Positions 55,007 through 64,000 of a stretch of 64,000 bases of DNA are shown here, in pieces; position 1 is the first letter of the stretch, and each line of letters begins with the position of its first letter. The notes under the pieces were generated by a model, which saw only the letters and a list, made by a program, of their open reading frames with translations, searched no databases and had not been told where the DNA came from. Where the stretch lies: contig JBANAY010000004.1 in the NCBI GenBank assembly GCA_037952775.1, positions 14,570,001 to 14,634,000 of the forward strand. The letters run 5' to 3'. The position numbers and the translations under genes are program-made. This stretch comes from Clonostachys chloroleuca (lineage: Eukaryota; Ascomycota; Sordariomycetes; Hypocreales; Bionectriaceae).

Positions 55007-56059
55007 TTTGATTGACCAAGCTGTATTTACCAAGTGAGCTTAATTCACTACCCAAACAGCTCAGTTCTAGCTCAATTAAGGCTTAGACCTCTCTCAGATT
55101 ATATGATTATTGGTTAGTTTTAAGAATAGAAGTAGCCTTTAGTGGGATTGTTTTATAGGATAGTGTTTAGCTGTAATGGTAGTCATGTTGCCGCGTTGCT
55201 TACTTGAAAGCTACGCTTGAAACCCCAAACGCATTTGTTCAGCAATATGTCTTTTGGTTTAATAGATGACTGAGAAATAATGGATTTTTTTCGCCTAGAC
55301 AATCCAATTGTGTAGGCTTCAACACTGGTTGTGCTGGTCGCCGCGATTCAATGATATTTGGAAGGAATGCACTGGACTCTACTACGCAGATCTATAGACC
55401 TTATTATAGATATCACTATTGTCAAGAGTTTCGTGCAATCCTTGGCGCAAGGTACGAAGTTAACTGCTCCTTAAGTATTCTAAGCCGCCTCCTAACGAAT
55501 AACTATCGAGTTCGTCTGATATGGCGATAGGTCCAACATTCGCCTGGTCACTGGATTTGACCTCCCTACACCTCCACACGCGTCCATCATTCTTCCAGCC
55601 TCTGATCTGTTCCGAGAATACGTGGTCGCTCCTCAGTGAGAAGATCGTTCACGATACCAGCAGTGGTCTCGGCAAAGGGGGCTCTGACTGTGACCACGCC
55701 TCCAAACCATACGGGAAGGGCTAGCAGAAGACAGTCACCCATGTTGATGTATCTAGGAAGTTATTAGTAGCGGCCTACCGGCGGGGTCCAGGATCATACT
55801 TTTCACGTTGACGCTTGGGGGATAATTCAAATGAGTTCACTTTGGATGAGGGGTAATCAAAGGGAAACGATCATTAGGTTTATACTCGCAATCACGGCAA
55901 CCCGACACTGCCCGGGAGCGGTGTCGCTTGCTTCTGATTGGCTCACTCGGCATGCAGCCACCATCTGGAAAATATTTTTTACAACAATGACGTCGGATTA
56001 CCCCTCACATTCCACAAGCATCTCAATCGCAGAAATCAAAGATAATCACAGCCTCATCA
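55007..56059. other. Intergenic, with a small broken frame and one repeat copy
   Basis: AT-rich, with a 101-nt stretch (55261-55361) resembling sequence at 59.5 kb. A minus-strand frame at 55587-55742 (MGDCLLLALPVWFGGVV...) reads 51 residues, stops at TGA followed by TGG, then continues in frame to a second stop TAG; it may be a relic but no family is recognised. Confidence 0.45.
55261..55361. repeat. Diverged direct repeat, copy A
   Basis: AATAGATGACTGAGAAATAA... through CAATCCAATTGTGTAGGCTTC and GTGCTGGTCGCCG matches 59530-59632 over most of its length with scattered point differences. It lies at the left of the 56-58.5 kb gene group. Confidence 0.6.
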
Positions 56060-56812
56060 ATGTCGCCAGACGACCGGCTCGAAACTACCCCAGTATCCTC
56101 AGCCGCCGCCGCCGATCGCCCTCCTCATCCTTTTGAATTAAATCAGGTTTCTCCTTTAGTACAGCCAGATGCGGCGGTGGCATTCTGGGAAGAGCATGGT
56201 GTCTTCTATCGAGAGGATGCGACAGTTGGGAGATTAGTAGATGAAATATATCGCGAAAAGCGAGCAGAGCAGCTCCTACCCGCGGATTACGAGAACTTCC
56301 GAGAAGCCCTTGTAAAGGATCCGGTAAGTGAGACCAGACTGTAGTAAATCAGATTTATTGACAGTTATAGTGTATAAATAGGATCTTTGAACTTTATCCA
56401 GTGATCCTATTTTCGGTAGCTTGGGGTAAACTTGATTATTACTTTCGCTGGACCGACGGGAACTGGATTGATCAAGGTAAAGCGGGGAAAACTATCATTA
56501 TTTACATGCAACGCTCAAATTCGACATGCTTTTTCATCCCTGGTTCTCATACGTTTGCCTATCCCTCGGAACCAAATGATAGCCTAGTTTTACCCATCCC
56601 GGATAGTGCCATCGAACAATTTGCCGAGCAAAAGATCACAATGGAACAGGGCGGCATGTAAGTTGAAACCTCACTTGCAGATTCTCAGATTTTCTAAGCT
56701 TTTCAGGATCATATTCCACCCTTACCTCATACACAAACGAACTACAAGCGAAGCTATCATGATCACCACCCGAATACCAAAGCCAGACAACAACCCTCGA
56801 AACACAAGTTAA
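56060..56812 (+). CDS. Possible phytanoyl-CoA-dioxygenase-like protein
   Basis: Exons 56060-56323, 56371-56657 and 56707-56812; introns 56324-56370 (47 nt) and 56658-56706 (49 nt) keep frame; 218 residues. N-terminal helices (AVAFWEEHGVFYREDATVGRLVDEIYREKR) lead into a beta-rich part: IIIYMQRSNSTCFFIPGSH, TMEQGGMIIFHPYLIHKRT. The order FIPGSH...GGMIIFHPYLIHKR resembles 2-oxoglutarate/Fe(II) enzymes of the PhyH group (PGSH, then GD/GG..FH..L.H). The first metal-ligand motif (HxD/E) is not evident; WTDGNWID would be its place, so catalysis is doubtful. Function unknown. Confidence 0.6.
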
Positions 56813-56862
56813 TTGCGCAGACAACAAAAGAATGCTCTCTAAAAATGGTGCCCGCTGTTGCT

Positions 56863-57276
56863 CTACGAGTTCCAATTTTGGTTTAATAACTGCGCGTGGA
56901 GTAACGGCGGAAAATGTTGCAGAGATGCGTCGGCCTGTGTGTTTACCGTTAGGGCAAACTGCGACGGTCTACTGTTGGAGCCGTAGGCTTCTCCGTCTTC
57001 GGGTATGGCATGTTGACGAGAGACTTGGGACACAGCACCAATAGCTCCGAACAGTCCAGGGTGATTTTGATGAAAGTCTTGCGAGGTCCGCTCCTCCCGG
57101 TAGTCCCGAACTTCGGGTATAGCATGTTGATGCGGGAATTGGGAGACAGAGTCGCCGGCTCCGAATGGTTCAGAGTTCAGTTGGTTAGAATTTTGTGAGG
57201 CCCGTTCCTCGGCGACGCCTTGATTCGATATATTCGTAGATATTACACCAACTTCTCGTTTTCTTCGATTCCGCAT
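56863..57276 (-). CDS. Small protein with two 38-residue repeats
   Basis: 137 residues from the ATG at 57276 (MRNRRKREVG). Two tandem units of 38 residues (114 nt) each contain EERxSQ, FGAxxxVSQ and QHAIPE, followed by a C-terminal part rich in Gln and His ending LLNQNWNS. It lies about 40 bp beyond the stop of the next minus-strand gene, so the two might share a transcript or be read tail to head in the same direction. I do not recognise it. Internal repeats suggest an evolving or non-functional protein; the two copies differ by multiple substitutions while staying open, which favours selection for the frame. Confidence 0.5.
   Translation of the reverse strand: MRNRRKREVGVISTNISNQGVAEERASQNSNQLNSEPFGAGDSVSQFPHQHAIPEVRDYREERTSQDFHQNHPGLFGAIGAVSQVSRQHAIPEDGEAYGSNSRPSQFALTVNTQADASLQHFPPLLHAQLLNQNWNS
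57000..57227. repeat. In-frame 114-nt tandem duplication
   Basis: Unit starts at CGGGTATGGCATGTTGA (57000) and CGGGTATAGCATGTTGA (57114). The period is a multiple of three, so the protein frame is preserved. Confidence 0.8.
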
Positions 57277-57313
57277 TTTTATCCTAAAATCCAACCCCAG
57301 CCTTTTATCGACT

Positions 57314-58486
57314 TCATCTCGTCGAGTGTTTATTAGGTCTCGCCACCGCCCCTAGACTAAGTCCTACGGTAGCACAAGCTCCGTTTAGCATGAAGCCTCC
57401 CCCGAGCACAGCCGTTGTACTGGCAACTTCTGCTCTTAGTTTCTGGCTGTGGGGATCAAGATCATTGTCAACGTCCTCGAGGACCAATGTGTCCTGTTTC
57501 GCAGGGAGGTTGAAACTAACCAACGCCTTGCCTCCCTCTCGAAACCCAAGAATGTGTAGAGGGAGAACCTCGTTAGGAAAATGAAGAGGTATGTCTAGCG
57601 TAACAGGATACCAAGTTGGGATGAGAAGGTGAAAGACGGTCTGCTTATCCTCGTGCCCCAGCTGCTCCCGCACGGCTTGCATACACAGACAGAGATGGTC
57701 CAGGCTATGCGATATAGCACCGAATGATGGTGGCAAAGGATCGGCCTCCACCAGCTCTTCGAATCGCCAATGCCAGGTATTGCTGGGGTGATAGAGAAAA
57801 AACATATGGCCTTTCTCGGGGTACTTCCGGAGGTGCGATCGGACGTAGCCGTACGCTACCCGGGCGAAGCCGTCAGGGCCAGACCCGCCGGCTGCGGCAA
57901 GAGTATTTTGCGCAGCGAGCTGGTCCTTGATTCCCTTCAAGTTCTGGTTGATTACCTGTAATTCCTGGATGATCCGCTCAAGGCCTTGGCCCAGTATGCT
58001 GAGTGTCGAGCCTGCCAAGATGCGCACATCGCCGACTGTCTGAGCCACCGCCTGGACGTTGTCCTTGATGCTGACGGCGGCATCCTCAACAACGGCATTA
58101 GCAAACCTCGTGGAATGCGACGCTTGGCCGACGTGGTCCGCGATTTTAGTTGCGTTGTATTCTATGACCTTCGAGGCATCGATGGCAGCACCAGCCAGCC
58201 TCTGATTTGTGGCTGCCGTTGCCTCTGTGCATTTCTCAGCCGTCTTAGCCAATGAAGACGTGGCTTGGAGGATTTCGTGCGCTTCTCGAGCGAACTCGGG
58301 AAGCTCGCCACGGAAGTCGCCAAGGAGCCGAGTAGTAGCCTTTGCGGCGTTGCCTTCATAGTATGCTTTTCGGTTGTTGATGGCGAAGGTAACCACTTCG
58401 CCTCCTTCTTTGAACGGGAGATATTTCAAAATTTTCTTATAATCCCCTTCGATAGGGAGGCTCTCTGGGACAGCGAGGTCACCCAT
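57314..58486 (-). CDS. Unknown protein with long amphipathic helices
   Basis: Single exon, 390 residues, intact. Residues 20-200 form long Ala/Gln/Ile-rich amphipathic helices (for example ATSSLAKTAEKCTEATAATNQRL, IKDNVQAVAQTVGDVRILAG, LGQGLERIIQELQVINQNLKGIKDQLAAQ) like a helical bundle or coiled coil. A Gly-rich hinge (AAAGGSGPDG) separates a second, globular part with YGYVRSHLRKYPEKGHMFFLYHPSNTWHWRF and VFHLLIPTWYPVTLDIPLHFPNEVLPLHILGF. The end (TTAVLGGGFMLNGACATVGLSLGAVA) is Gly/Ala-rich and hydrophobic, possibly a membrane-inserting hairpin. No known family comes to mind. A helical bundle plus hydrophobic tail is compatible with membrane-active cell-death or tethering proteins, but that is speculation. 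Confidence 0.8.
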   Translation of the reverse strand: MGDLAVPESLPIEGDYKKILKYLPFKEGGEVVTFAINNRKAYYEGNAAKATTRLLGDFRGELPEFAREAHEILQATSSLAKTAEKCTEATAATNQRLAGAAIDASKVIEYNATKIADHVGQASHSTRFANAVVEDAAVSIKDNVQAVAQTVGDVRILAGSTLSILGQGLERIIQELQVINQNLKGIKDQLAAQNTLAAAGGSGPDGFARVAYGYVRSHLRKYPEKGHMFFLYHPSNTWHWRFEELVEADPLPPSFGAISHSLDHLCLCMQAVREQLGHEDKQTVFHLLIPTWYPVTLDIPLHFPNEVLPLHILGFREGGKALVSFNLPAKQDTLVLEDVDNDLDPHSQKLRAEVASTTAVLGGGFMLNGACATVGLSLGAVARPNKHSTR

Positions 58487-60156
58487 ATTCGGTATTGGCT
58501 AGTTGTGCAGTAGAAAGGAAGGTATAGTGAGGTTTGAGCTTGAAGAAATAACTAAATCAAGGAGGGGAATTCTACATAGCACCTCTTATATCCTAGCGAT
58601 AGAGAATAGAAGGGTGGTGAGGAGGCACACTCCAAGGCGCTTCCAGCCTGGCTCTAGCCTGCCAGATGTTGTTGGCCCTTGGGTCGCTCTTGGGTCGCCA
58701 TCATACACAGAGTTGTGTTGTAGCGTTACAGTGTAGATACAATGATTATTCGTGTTCTCCCCCATTAGCATAGCGATGTGAGATGCGTTCTCCACTTATC
58801 AATGTAGTTGGCCATGGCTTGTGGGTGTAAGCCTCGATTTATCTTACCTTGGCCGTTGGGCTGACCGGCCTCGAGAAAGACCATGCAGCCATGTAAGCTG
58901 CAAAACTCCTGCCATTTGGCCGCAAACGCCGACCAGGCATACACCATAGAGTTAACTTGTTAAGTCCCGCATGCGCTCAGAAGGGCCGTCCGGCAACAGA
59001 GGAGGTGATTAGCTAGGTCTCGTAATAGTTCTTCTTTACCTACTTTGGCCTCTCAAATATTCTAATTCATGATATGCTCACACTGTCGCCTTGGGGCTAG
59101 AAGCAGCGACCCTGCTACTCCTAATTAGGCGAGGGAGATCATTTCCGGTTTCCATTCAGACGAAAGTTTTATGGCTGCATGTGGATATTTTGTTGATTTT
59201 CAGTTCACCTCACAAGGACGCGCTTCTCGGTCGTTGGTATCTTCACAGGGGGGAAAGGCCCTTGTCGGGATATTTACTGCTCCAAAGAGACGAAAATGAT
59301 GGAAAACCTAAGAATAGTTATATCCTCTGGATTCCTTCTGGGCAGACCGGTTCATAATAGTTCCGCTTGATCGACAAGTCCACCAAAGCAGCGAAACGGC
59401 GTCCAACGCAGGTCGTGGGCGCTTCCTAACCAAGAGAGTCGTTATGCAAGCCTGTGCTCTTCTTGTTACTAAATATGAAATAGAACTTACAAGTTATGTC
59501 TTGGAATTTGCTCCTGGGCAATTTGTATTAATAGACGACTGCGAGAAAGTAACTCTTCTTTCGCTTGGTCAATCCAACTATGTAGAGGCTTCAATGCAAG
59601 TCGTGCTAGTCGCCGTATTTAACAAATATTGGCAGTTTTGCCGCACGAACATGACATCCTCATGACATCTGACAATATTAAAAATGGCTATTAGCTACTT
59701 TTACCTGAGACATGTGAAAACAATCGCGCCGAGGGGGAGTACATAATCAATGAGTGATGGCTCGTGATCTGGTTCTGCGAGCGCAAGGGTATAGATTGTG
59801 CATTACATTTTCCCATAGTCAATGCGGTGTGCACATCCGATTCCCTCCCCGATATCACATGTTTTCGCATTCTGCAGGTAGCAATGATAAGGACTTACAG
59901 GTGCCGATAAATTCTCATGGCATAGGTCGATAATCGGGTCAATTCGGAGCCCCATCGACTGCAGTAGAGATCTCATGTTTCTGACGTAGCATCCTTTCAA
60001 AGGCGTGACTGCAGGGGTAATAATCATGAAATACAAAGACACAGCCGATTCCGCCATTTAAAATTTTGTAATTGCTAATAAATCGTAACGTACTCTTACT
60101 CCATCCTAAAGTGCTATTGTTCATTGCTAGTTACGTGCCCGTCCACTTGATCCACT
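58487..60156. other. Intergenic with one repeat copy, weak ORFs only
   Basis: ORF 59444-59665 (VTKYEIELTSYVLEFAPGQFVLI...) includes the second copy of the 101-nt repeat. It has no family resemblance. No other feature supported. Confidence 0.45.
59530..59632. repeat. Diverged direct repeat, copy B
   Basis: AATAGACGACTGCGAGAAAG... through CAATCCAACTATGTAGAGGCTTC and GTGCTAGTCGCCG; counterpart of 55261-55361. Same orientation, about 4.2 kb apart, one copy on each side of the PhyH-like, repeat-protein and amphipathic-helix genes. Confidence 0.6.
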
Positions 60157-60608
60157 ATGGGAAGCCTTCGACCCGTTGTTATTCCTCGTAAGATCATCTT
60201 CTCCTCACCACCAGACAGCGTTGACTGATGTATTTTCCAGTTGCTCGAAGAGCCAGTTTCCAAGTAGCTACCGCTTGCTTCTCGTCTGCTTCCGTACACA
60301 GATCACATGCACCATTTGCGTATTACGATGGTTCCACAGCTTCTCAACTGACCTCCTTCGATGCCGCCCATCTCCATGGAGAGCTTATGGGGCCTCTGTA
60401 TAGGGCAGCCTCGATTTTCGAGGCCCATTGCAAGGAATCAGGTATACAACAACCCTTCTGATTTATGCTAAATTGTATCCTGCAATGCTAACTGCTTTCA
60501 GCGTACCATGGGACAGAGGAGGTTGAACATGTTCACCACACCGATGCTGGAGCAGGCTCTTTGGTACCGCCCAACCCAGCTTCCAGACAGAACCATGAGG
60601 GCCATTAG
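60157..60608 (+). CDS. Small protein with mitochondrial-type presequence
   Basis: Exons 60157-60187, 60241-60441 and 60502-60608; introns 60188-60240 (53 nt) and 60442-60501 (60 nt) have GTAAGA and GTATAC donors and TTTTCCAG and CTTTCAG acceptors and keep frame. The 112-residue product begins MGSLRPVVIPLARRASFQVATACFSSASVHRS, Arg/Ser/Ala-rich without acids, a good mitochondrial targeting peptide. The body (GELMGPLYRAASIFEAHCKESAYHGTEEVEHVHHTD) ends acidic and His-rich. The family is not recognised with certainty. Clean splicing over three small exons supports a real gene. Confidence 0.7.
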
Positions 60609-62585
60609 TTGGGGAACCCAACCATTTTCTTCGGTGCCATGTGTCAGCCTTCAATCGTTCGCCTAAGCGGTTTCTTTCCGCAAACTCTTTTAACCCTCAT
60701 CACTATTTCCATCACTCAGAGGCCACCTAGAGGCTTTTCAATACCACTCGTACGATCAACAGAAACCGAAAAATGGCCCGCTGGAACCACAACCATAGGG
60801 AGTCATTCAAACATACAACTAGAGTCGACATTCATGGAGGAAACAGGACTTTGAAAAAGATTGGGCTTCAAACCTCGGAGTTTGTTTCCAAGTGTTCAAA
60901 TGGGAACAGTCTCGGGTCCCCGGTCCAACGAAGCCTTACACTCCGCTGCTGGTCATATGTCTCGGATACATCACAACCTTGAGACTCTATTATGAGCCTT
61001 CCATCAGCTACTCGACCTTCCAACTTTCTTGCAGCTTCCAGGTCATCCACTCGGGATTCTATGGCAAACATTTGTAGCCATTGTGATCTTCAGACACTGC
61101 GGAATAGGCCTGGTTCTTCGAAGAATTTGGGAGGCGGCAAGGCCCTAGGCCTTGGTGTGGCAGACGGTATTTTATCTGAAAGAGAAGTTTTCAAACATCA
61201 ATATAACTAGGGCAGGGCGTACTGGCGCGGCTGGAGCAAGATTATTGTTTCTATAGGATAATGGATAATAAATGAAGTTCGGTGCAAATTACCCTACTAG
61301 CGTCCTCCTGACAATAATAAAGGGTTGCAGCACACCCCATGGGATGCTACTTCAATCCAACTCTATTCACTCCACCCAATAGTTGGATAGCTTCTTGGTT
61401 TGAAATGAAATCGCCATGGCTCTAATTTCTTTCTCATTTCTCCTGCTCATGCATGAATAGTCAATATGGGGACTAAACGTGATTAGGCAGCCCAACTATC
61501 TGCGAGTATACCAGATAGTTCTCAAACCAAAACCAAATTGATTTCTTTATTTCCGTTCGATTGTCAGGGAGTCAGGGATACCAAGTGAAGGGCTGTACAC
61601 TGTTCCTCAAGCAGTGAATTGGCGACGGAGCGATATCTTCATTGTATGAAAGGAGCTCTAGTAATAATACAGAACCACTCCTCAGCTTTCTATCGATTAG
61701 CTAGTATCTATTTATATACAAGACATATACTAGCATTGAAGCTTGCTGCGCACATGCCATTGTCTGTGGTCATTGAGTAAGAAAGTGGCAGGTAAGAAGC
61801 AATTTGGCAGGACACCAACTCAGCCCTCCTTCGGCTGACTTGGTTGATGCAATTGAGACTAGCCGTAGGGGCTGTGCTGGCGCCTATTGCTACAAATCAT
61901 TGGATCCAACACGCCACCGTACTGTAGCCTATTATATATTGACCTGGTTCCATGGGATAAGTCAATCAACTGCAACGCCAGATCATGTGTCTAAAGTAGT
62001 AGTTTTGTAGGCCTGGAATCCTCGTTGGAGGTAAGCTCATAAGATCTAGCCTCAAGGCCTATCCGCGTTATCTGTTGTTTACTTTATCAGGTCTTGTTCT
62101 GAACAGGGAACAATCAAACCATGAAAGTTTCTCTCCTTCGGGCATCGCCCCCGTAGACCATTTGCTTTTGTGCAGGATTAGCTCAGGTGAGGTGGTCGCC
62201 TGTCCTACTCAGCTTACTCTCAGGCCAGTGAACCAACTCTTAGACCCAATCAGCCACGCGCATGAGGCGCATCCTCTAGATTGTGCCAACAAGGCTCCAG
62301 CCTTGATATCATTTTTCAGCTCATAGGGCTCCAGGGGTGAGATTTGCTAATAAATGGATCGCTTAGAGAAGCCCGTCAGCGGCCTACTGTGGCCGTGCAC
62401 CTCTTTATACGGCTCTCCCCAGATCGCCCACTCGCCCCCGGGCTCGGGAGGTGGGCGAGGTGCATGTAGGTGACCAGCTGAAGGAGCTCAGCACCAGCCC
62501 AGCCTTTATAGATATCCTAGAGCCCACGCATATCTCGATCATCATTCTACTGTTCTGCATTCCAGTCCCGCAGACTGGCCCATCA
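60609..62585. other. Long intergenic region, no gene seen
   Basis: Short frames between 60.6 and 61.2 kb show no family resemblance. Mostly AT-rich to 62.3 kb, then pyrimidine-rich leader sequence before the next locus. Confidence 0.45.
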
Positions 62586-63246
62586 TGTTTTCCCTGTCAT
62601 TTCTCACAACCTGCGTCTTCATTACGTCCTGTCTCTGCAGATGCTGCTGGGCATCGCCTCTACCAAACGCAGCAGCAACCTCCCAGCTCTATATTACTGT
62701 CCAGCCTACATCTGCTCAGCCCACATCTAAGCATCCACGTTAGGGCCTCGGACTTCTAGCAGCACAAGCTCAAAAACTCTTTCGACGTCATTCTTACCCA
62801 GTTCCACTACCACAACCTCAAGGATATCCTCCTCGATATGGCAGACAACCACCACCTCCACCTCCAAGCCTCCGGCAACGACGCAGGCTATGAGCACATG
62901 GGTCTGGACATCCCTTAGCAGCCAATCCAGCAGTTGGAGCCAACCACCTCCCAGCCAGACGCAGAGGAGCGACCCCTGGGCTCAGCCCACGAGCTACGTA
63001 TTCCAGACATGGACGTTGGAACGTGCCGGCAGCACGGCTACCACGTCGAACGCACCATTATCGACATCCGCGACCGACGAGAAAGACTCAGATAACGATA
63101 ATAATAAGGAGAAGGAGTGGACATGGAACGGTATCAAAAAGGGCGAGCTTGCTGGAATTGCCGTGTCAATCGCAGGGGTCATTGTTGCCATCGTCGGGGT
63201 CATTATTGCTTGGTCACAGCGCTGCTTCTGCTTTCGCTATCGCTAG
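62586..63246 (+). CDS. Ser/Thr-rich single-TM surface protein, 5' structure unresolved
   Basis: From 62586 a frame reads MFSLSFLTTCVFITSCLCRCCWASPLP, a signal peptide, then QLYITVQPTSAQPTS and a stop near 62742. In another frame a long Ser/Thr-rich stretch begins near 62763 (SSTSSKTLSTSFLPSSTTTTSR), continues through TTTTSTSKPPATTQA and past the ATG at 62890, and ends in KKGELAGIAVSIAGVIVAIVGVIIAWSQRCFCFRYR at 63246, a TM helix with a short Cys-containing cytosolic tail. The arrangement signal peptide, S/T-rich ectodomain, one TM, short tail is that of fungal wall sensors and mucin-like proteins. I cannot find an intron that joins the two parts in frame (the gap is too small), so either a frameshift is present or my upstream exon is wrong. 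The minimal ORF from 62890 gives 118 residues. Confidence 0.5.
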
Positions 63247-63865
63247 ACGGAATTGTTCCGCTGTTCCTCTCATTTGTCAAGCATGGCGAGCCAAGGGACG
63301 CTCCGATAAGATATCGCGAAGAGTGAAGAGCTTGTCGCCTCCTTTCGACCAGGCCACCGGGCCATCTTCCCCTTCACCACGGTTCGACCCAACATCAACA
63401 CCATGCGCAAGGCACGTTTGAACAAATTTATTTTGATAGAAGATGCCGCATTCTTTTAATTCACCCATTCCAGCAATGACTATCTAAGAGGCCTCCTAGA
63501 GACAAACAGGCGTTGGCAAGAGGCCTACGTAAAAGCCAACTCAAATAGATTCCAATGGCGTTTCCCCGGAGTTGTTATTTACAGAGAACTATCCTATAGA
63601 ATCATAATAAACAAACAATACATGACAATTCTTAGACAGAAAAAGAAGCAAAAACTGTTAACAACTTTATGGATTTAAATGGTTGTCAAAGTGCATTGCA
63701 CATTGAGATCAAATCCTAATAGTTATAAGCCATGGCTATCTCTCATAGTGAATCTTCTGTTTGCTTTAAAAACCTACTATCATGTCGCAATCGAGATCTG
63801 AAGTACTTTGCAGAATTGCAATAGGAATCTTTGTATTTTTCCCAGCTCTGATGCATCTCTTCCTC
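63247..63865. other. Intergenic, convergent 3' ends
   Basis: AT-rich spacer between the surface-protein locus and a minus-strand gene entering from the right edge. No gene seen. Confidence 0.5.
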
Positions 63866-64000
63866 TTATAAAATCTCGACCTCGATTACGTACTCTTCGC
63901 CCTGTTGTTTTACCACCTCAATCGTCACACCAAATTCAGGAGATGTATAAGAGCTAGCACCAGATCCGTCAAGAGCCAAAGGTGCATTCCCAAAAGCGGT
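63866..64000 (-). CDS. C-terminal end of a gene cut by the window edge
   Basis: On the minus strand the sequence is open from the edge to TAA at 63866-63868, reading TAFGNAPLALDGSGASSYTS, PEFGVTIEVVKQQGEEYVIE and a final VEIL, 44 residues. Composition and the alternating hydrophobic pattern look like the last strands of a beta-rich protein. The family cannot be named from this piece. Confidence 0.55.
   Translation of the reverse strand, partial: TAFGNAPLALDGSGASSYTSPEFGVTIEVVKQQGEEYVIEVEIL

Noticed and set aside
55587..55742. Minus-strand 51-residue ORF
   Set aside because: Looks faintly coding beyond its stops but no family is recognised; kept only as a note in the intergenic entry.

Overview
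The window is nuclear DNA from a filamentous ascomycete, most likely an Aspergillus- or Penicillium-like member of the Eurotiales. The grounds are short introns (about 45-90 nt) with GT..AG ends and CTAAC-type branch sites, and the gene content: HET-domain proteins, LysM protein, Pth11-like rhodopsin-fold membrane protein, Zn2Cys6 regulator, NmrA-like protein, many MFS transporters and small secreted proteins. Spliced models were built by hand from reading-frame continuity and splice consensus. All family names come from motif recognition, not database searches.

Layout. 0.7-2.2 kb: decayed LysM protein. 2.4-7.5 kb: HSL-type alpha/beta hydrolase, a sugar-type MFS transporter with one in-frame TAG, and a divergently transcribed SMP-30/gluconolactonase-like gene. 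8-14 kb: secreted chorismate-mutase-like protein, small secreted cysteine-containing protein with a GC-AG intron, GDSL esterase, MARVEL-like membrane protein. 14.8-21.4 kb: 2EXR-like protein, large HET-domain protein, multi-pass membrane protein. 21.5-28.8 kb: N,N-dimethylformamidase-like pseudogene, aldo/keto reductase pseudogene, GNAT acetyltransferase, NmrA-like reductase with a doubtful start. 29.8-40 kb: rhodopsin-like membrane protein, DUF2867-like protein, second HET protein, small zinc-finger-like protein, arrestin-like protein. 41.4-50 kb: decayed drug-type MFS, intact ten-exon DAL5-like MFS with a 14-nt exon, then a fused patch of a regulator-like ORF and a headless sugar transporter. 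50.8-55 kb: divergent aldo/keto reductase and Zn2Cys6 factor. 56-64 kb: possible phytanoyl-CoA-dioxygenase-like gene, a repeat protein, an amphipathic-helix protein of unknown function, a short mitochondrial-type protein, a Ser/Thr-rich membrane protein, and the tail of a gene cut by the right edge.

The most striking feature of the window is gene decay. At least six genes that can still be aligned by eye to a known family carry frameshifts or in-frame stops, interleaved with fully intact multi-exon genes. Several stops sit where the family would have CAG, CAA or TGG, consistent with C-to-T change at CpA (the RIP signature), but the small indels mean point mutation alone is not enough. I see no PKS, NRPS or terpene core gene, no CRISPR array, no intact transposon, no rRNA and no convincing tRNA. 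The region looks like accessory, possibly subtelomeric, gene-turnover territory rather than one coordinated pathway.
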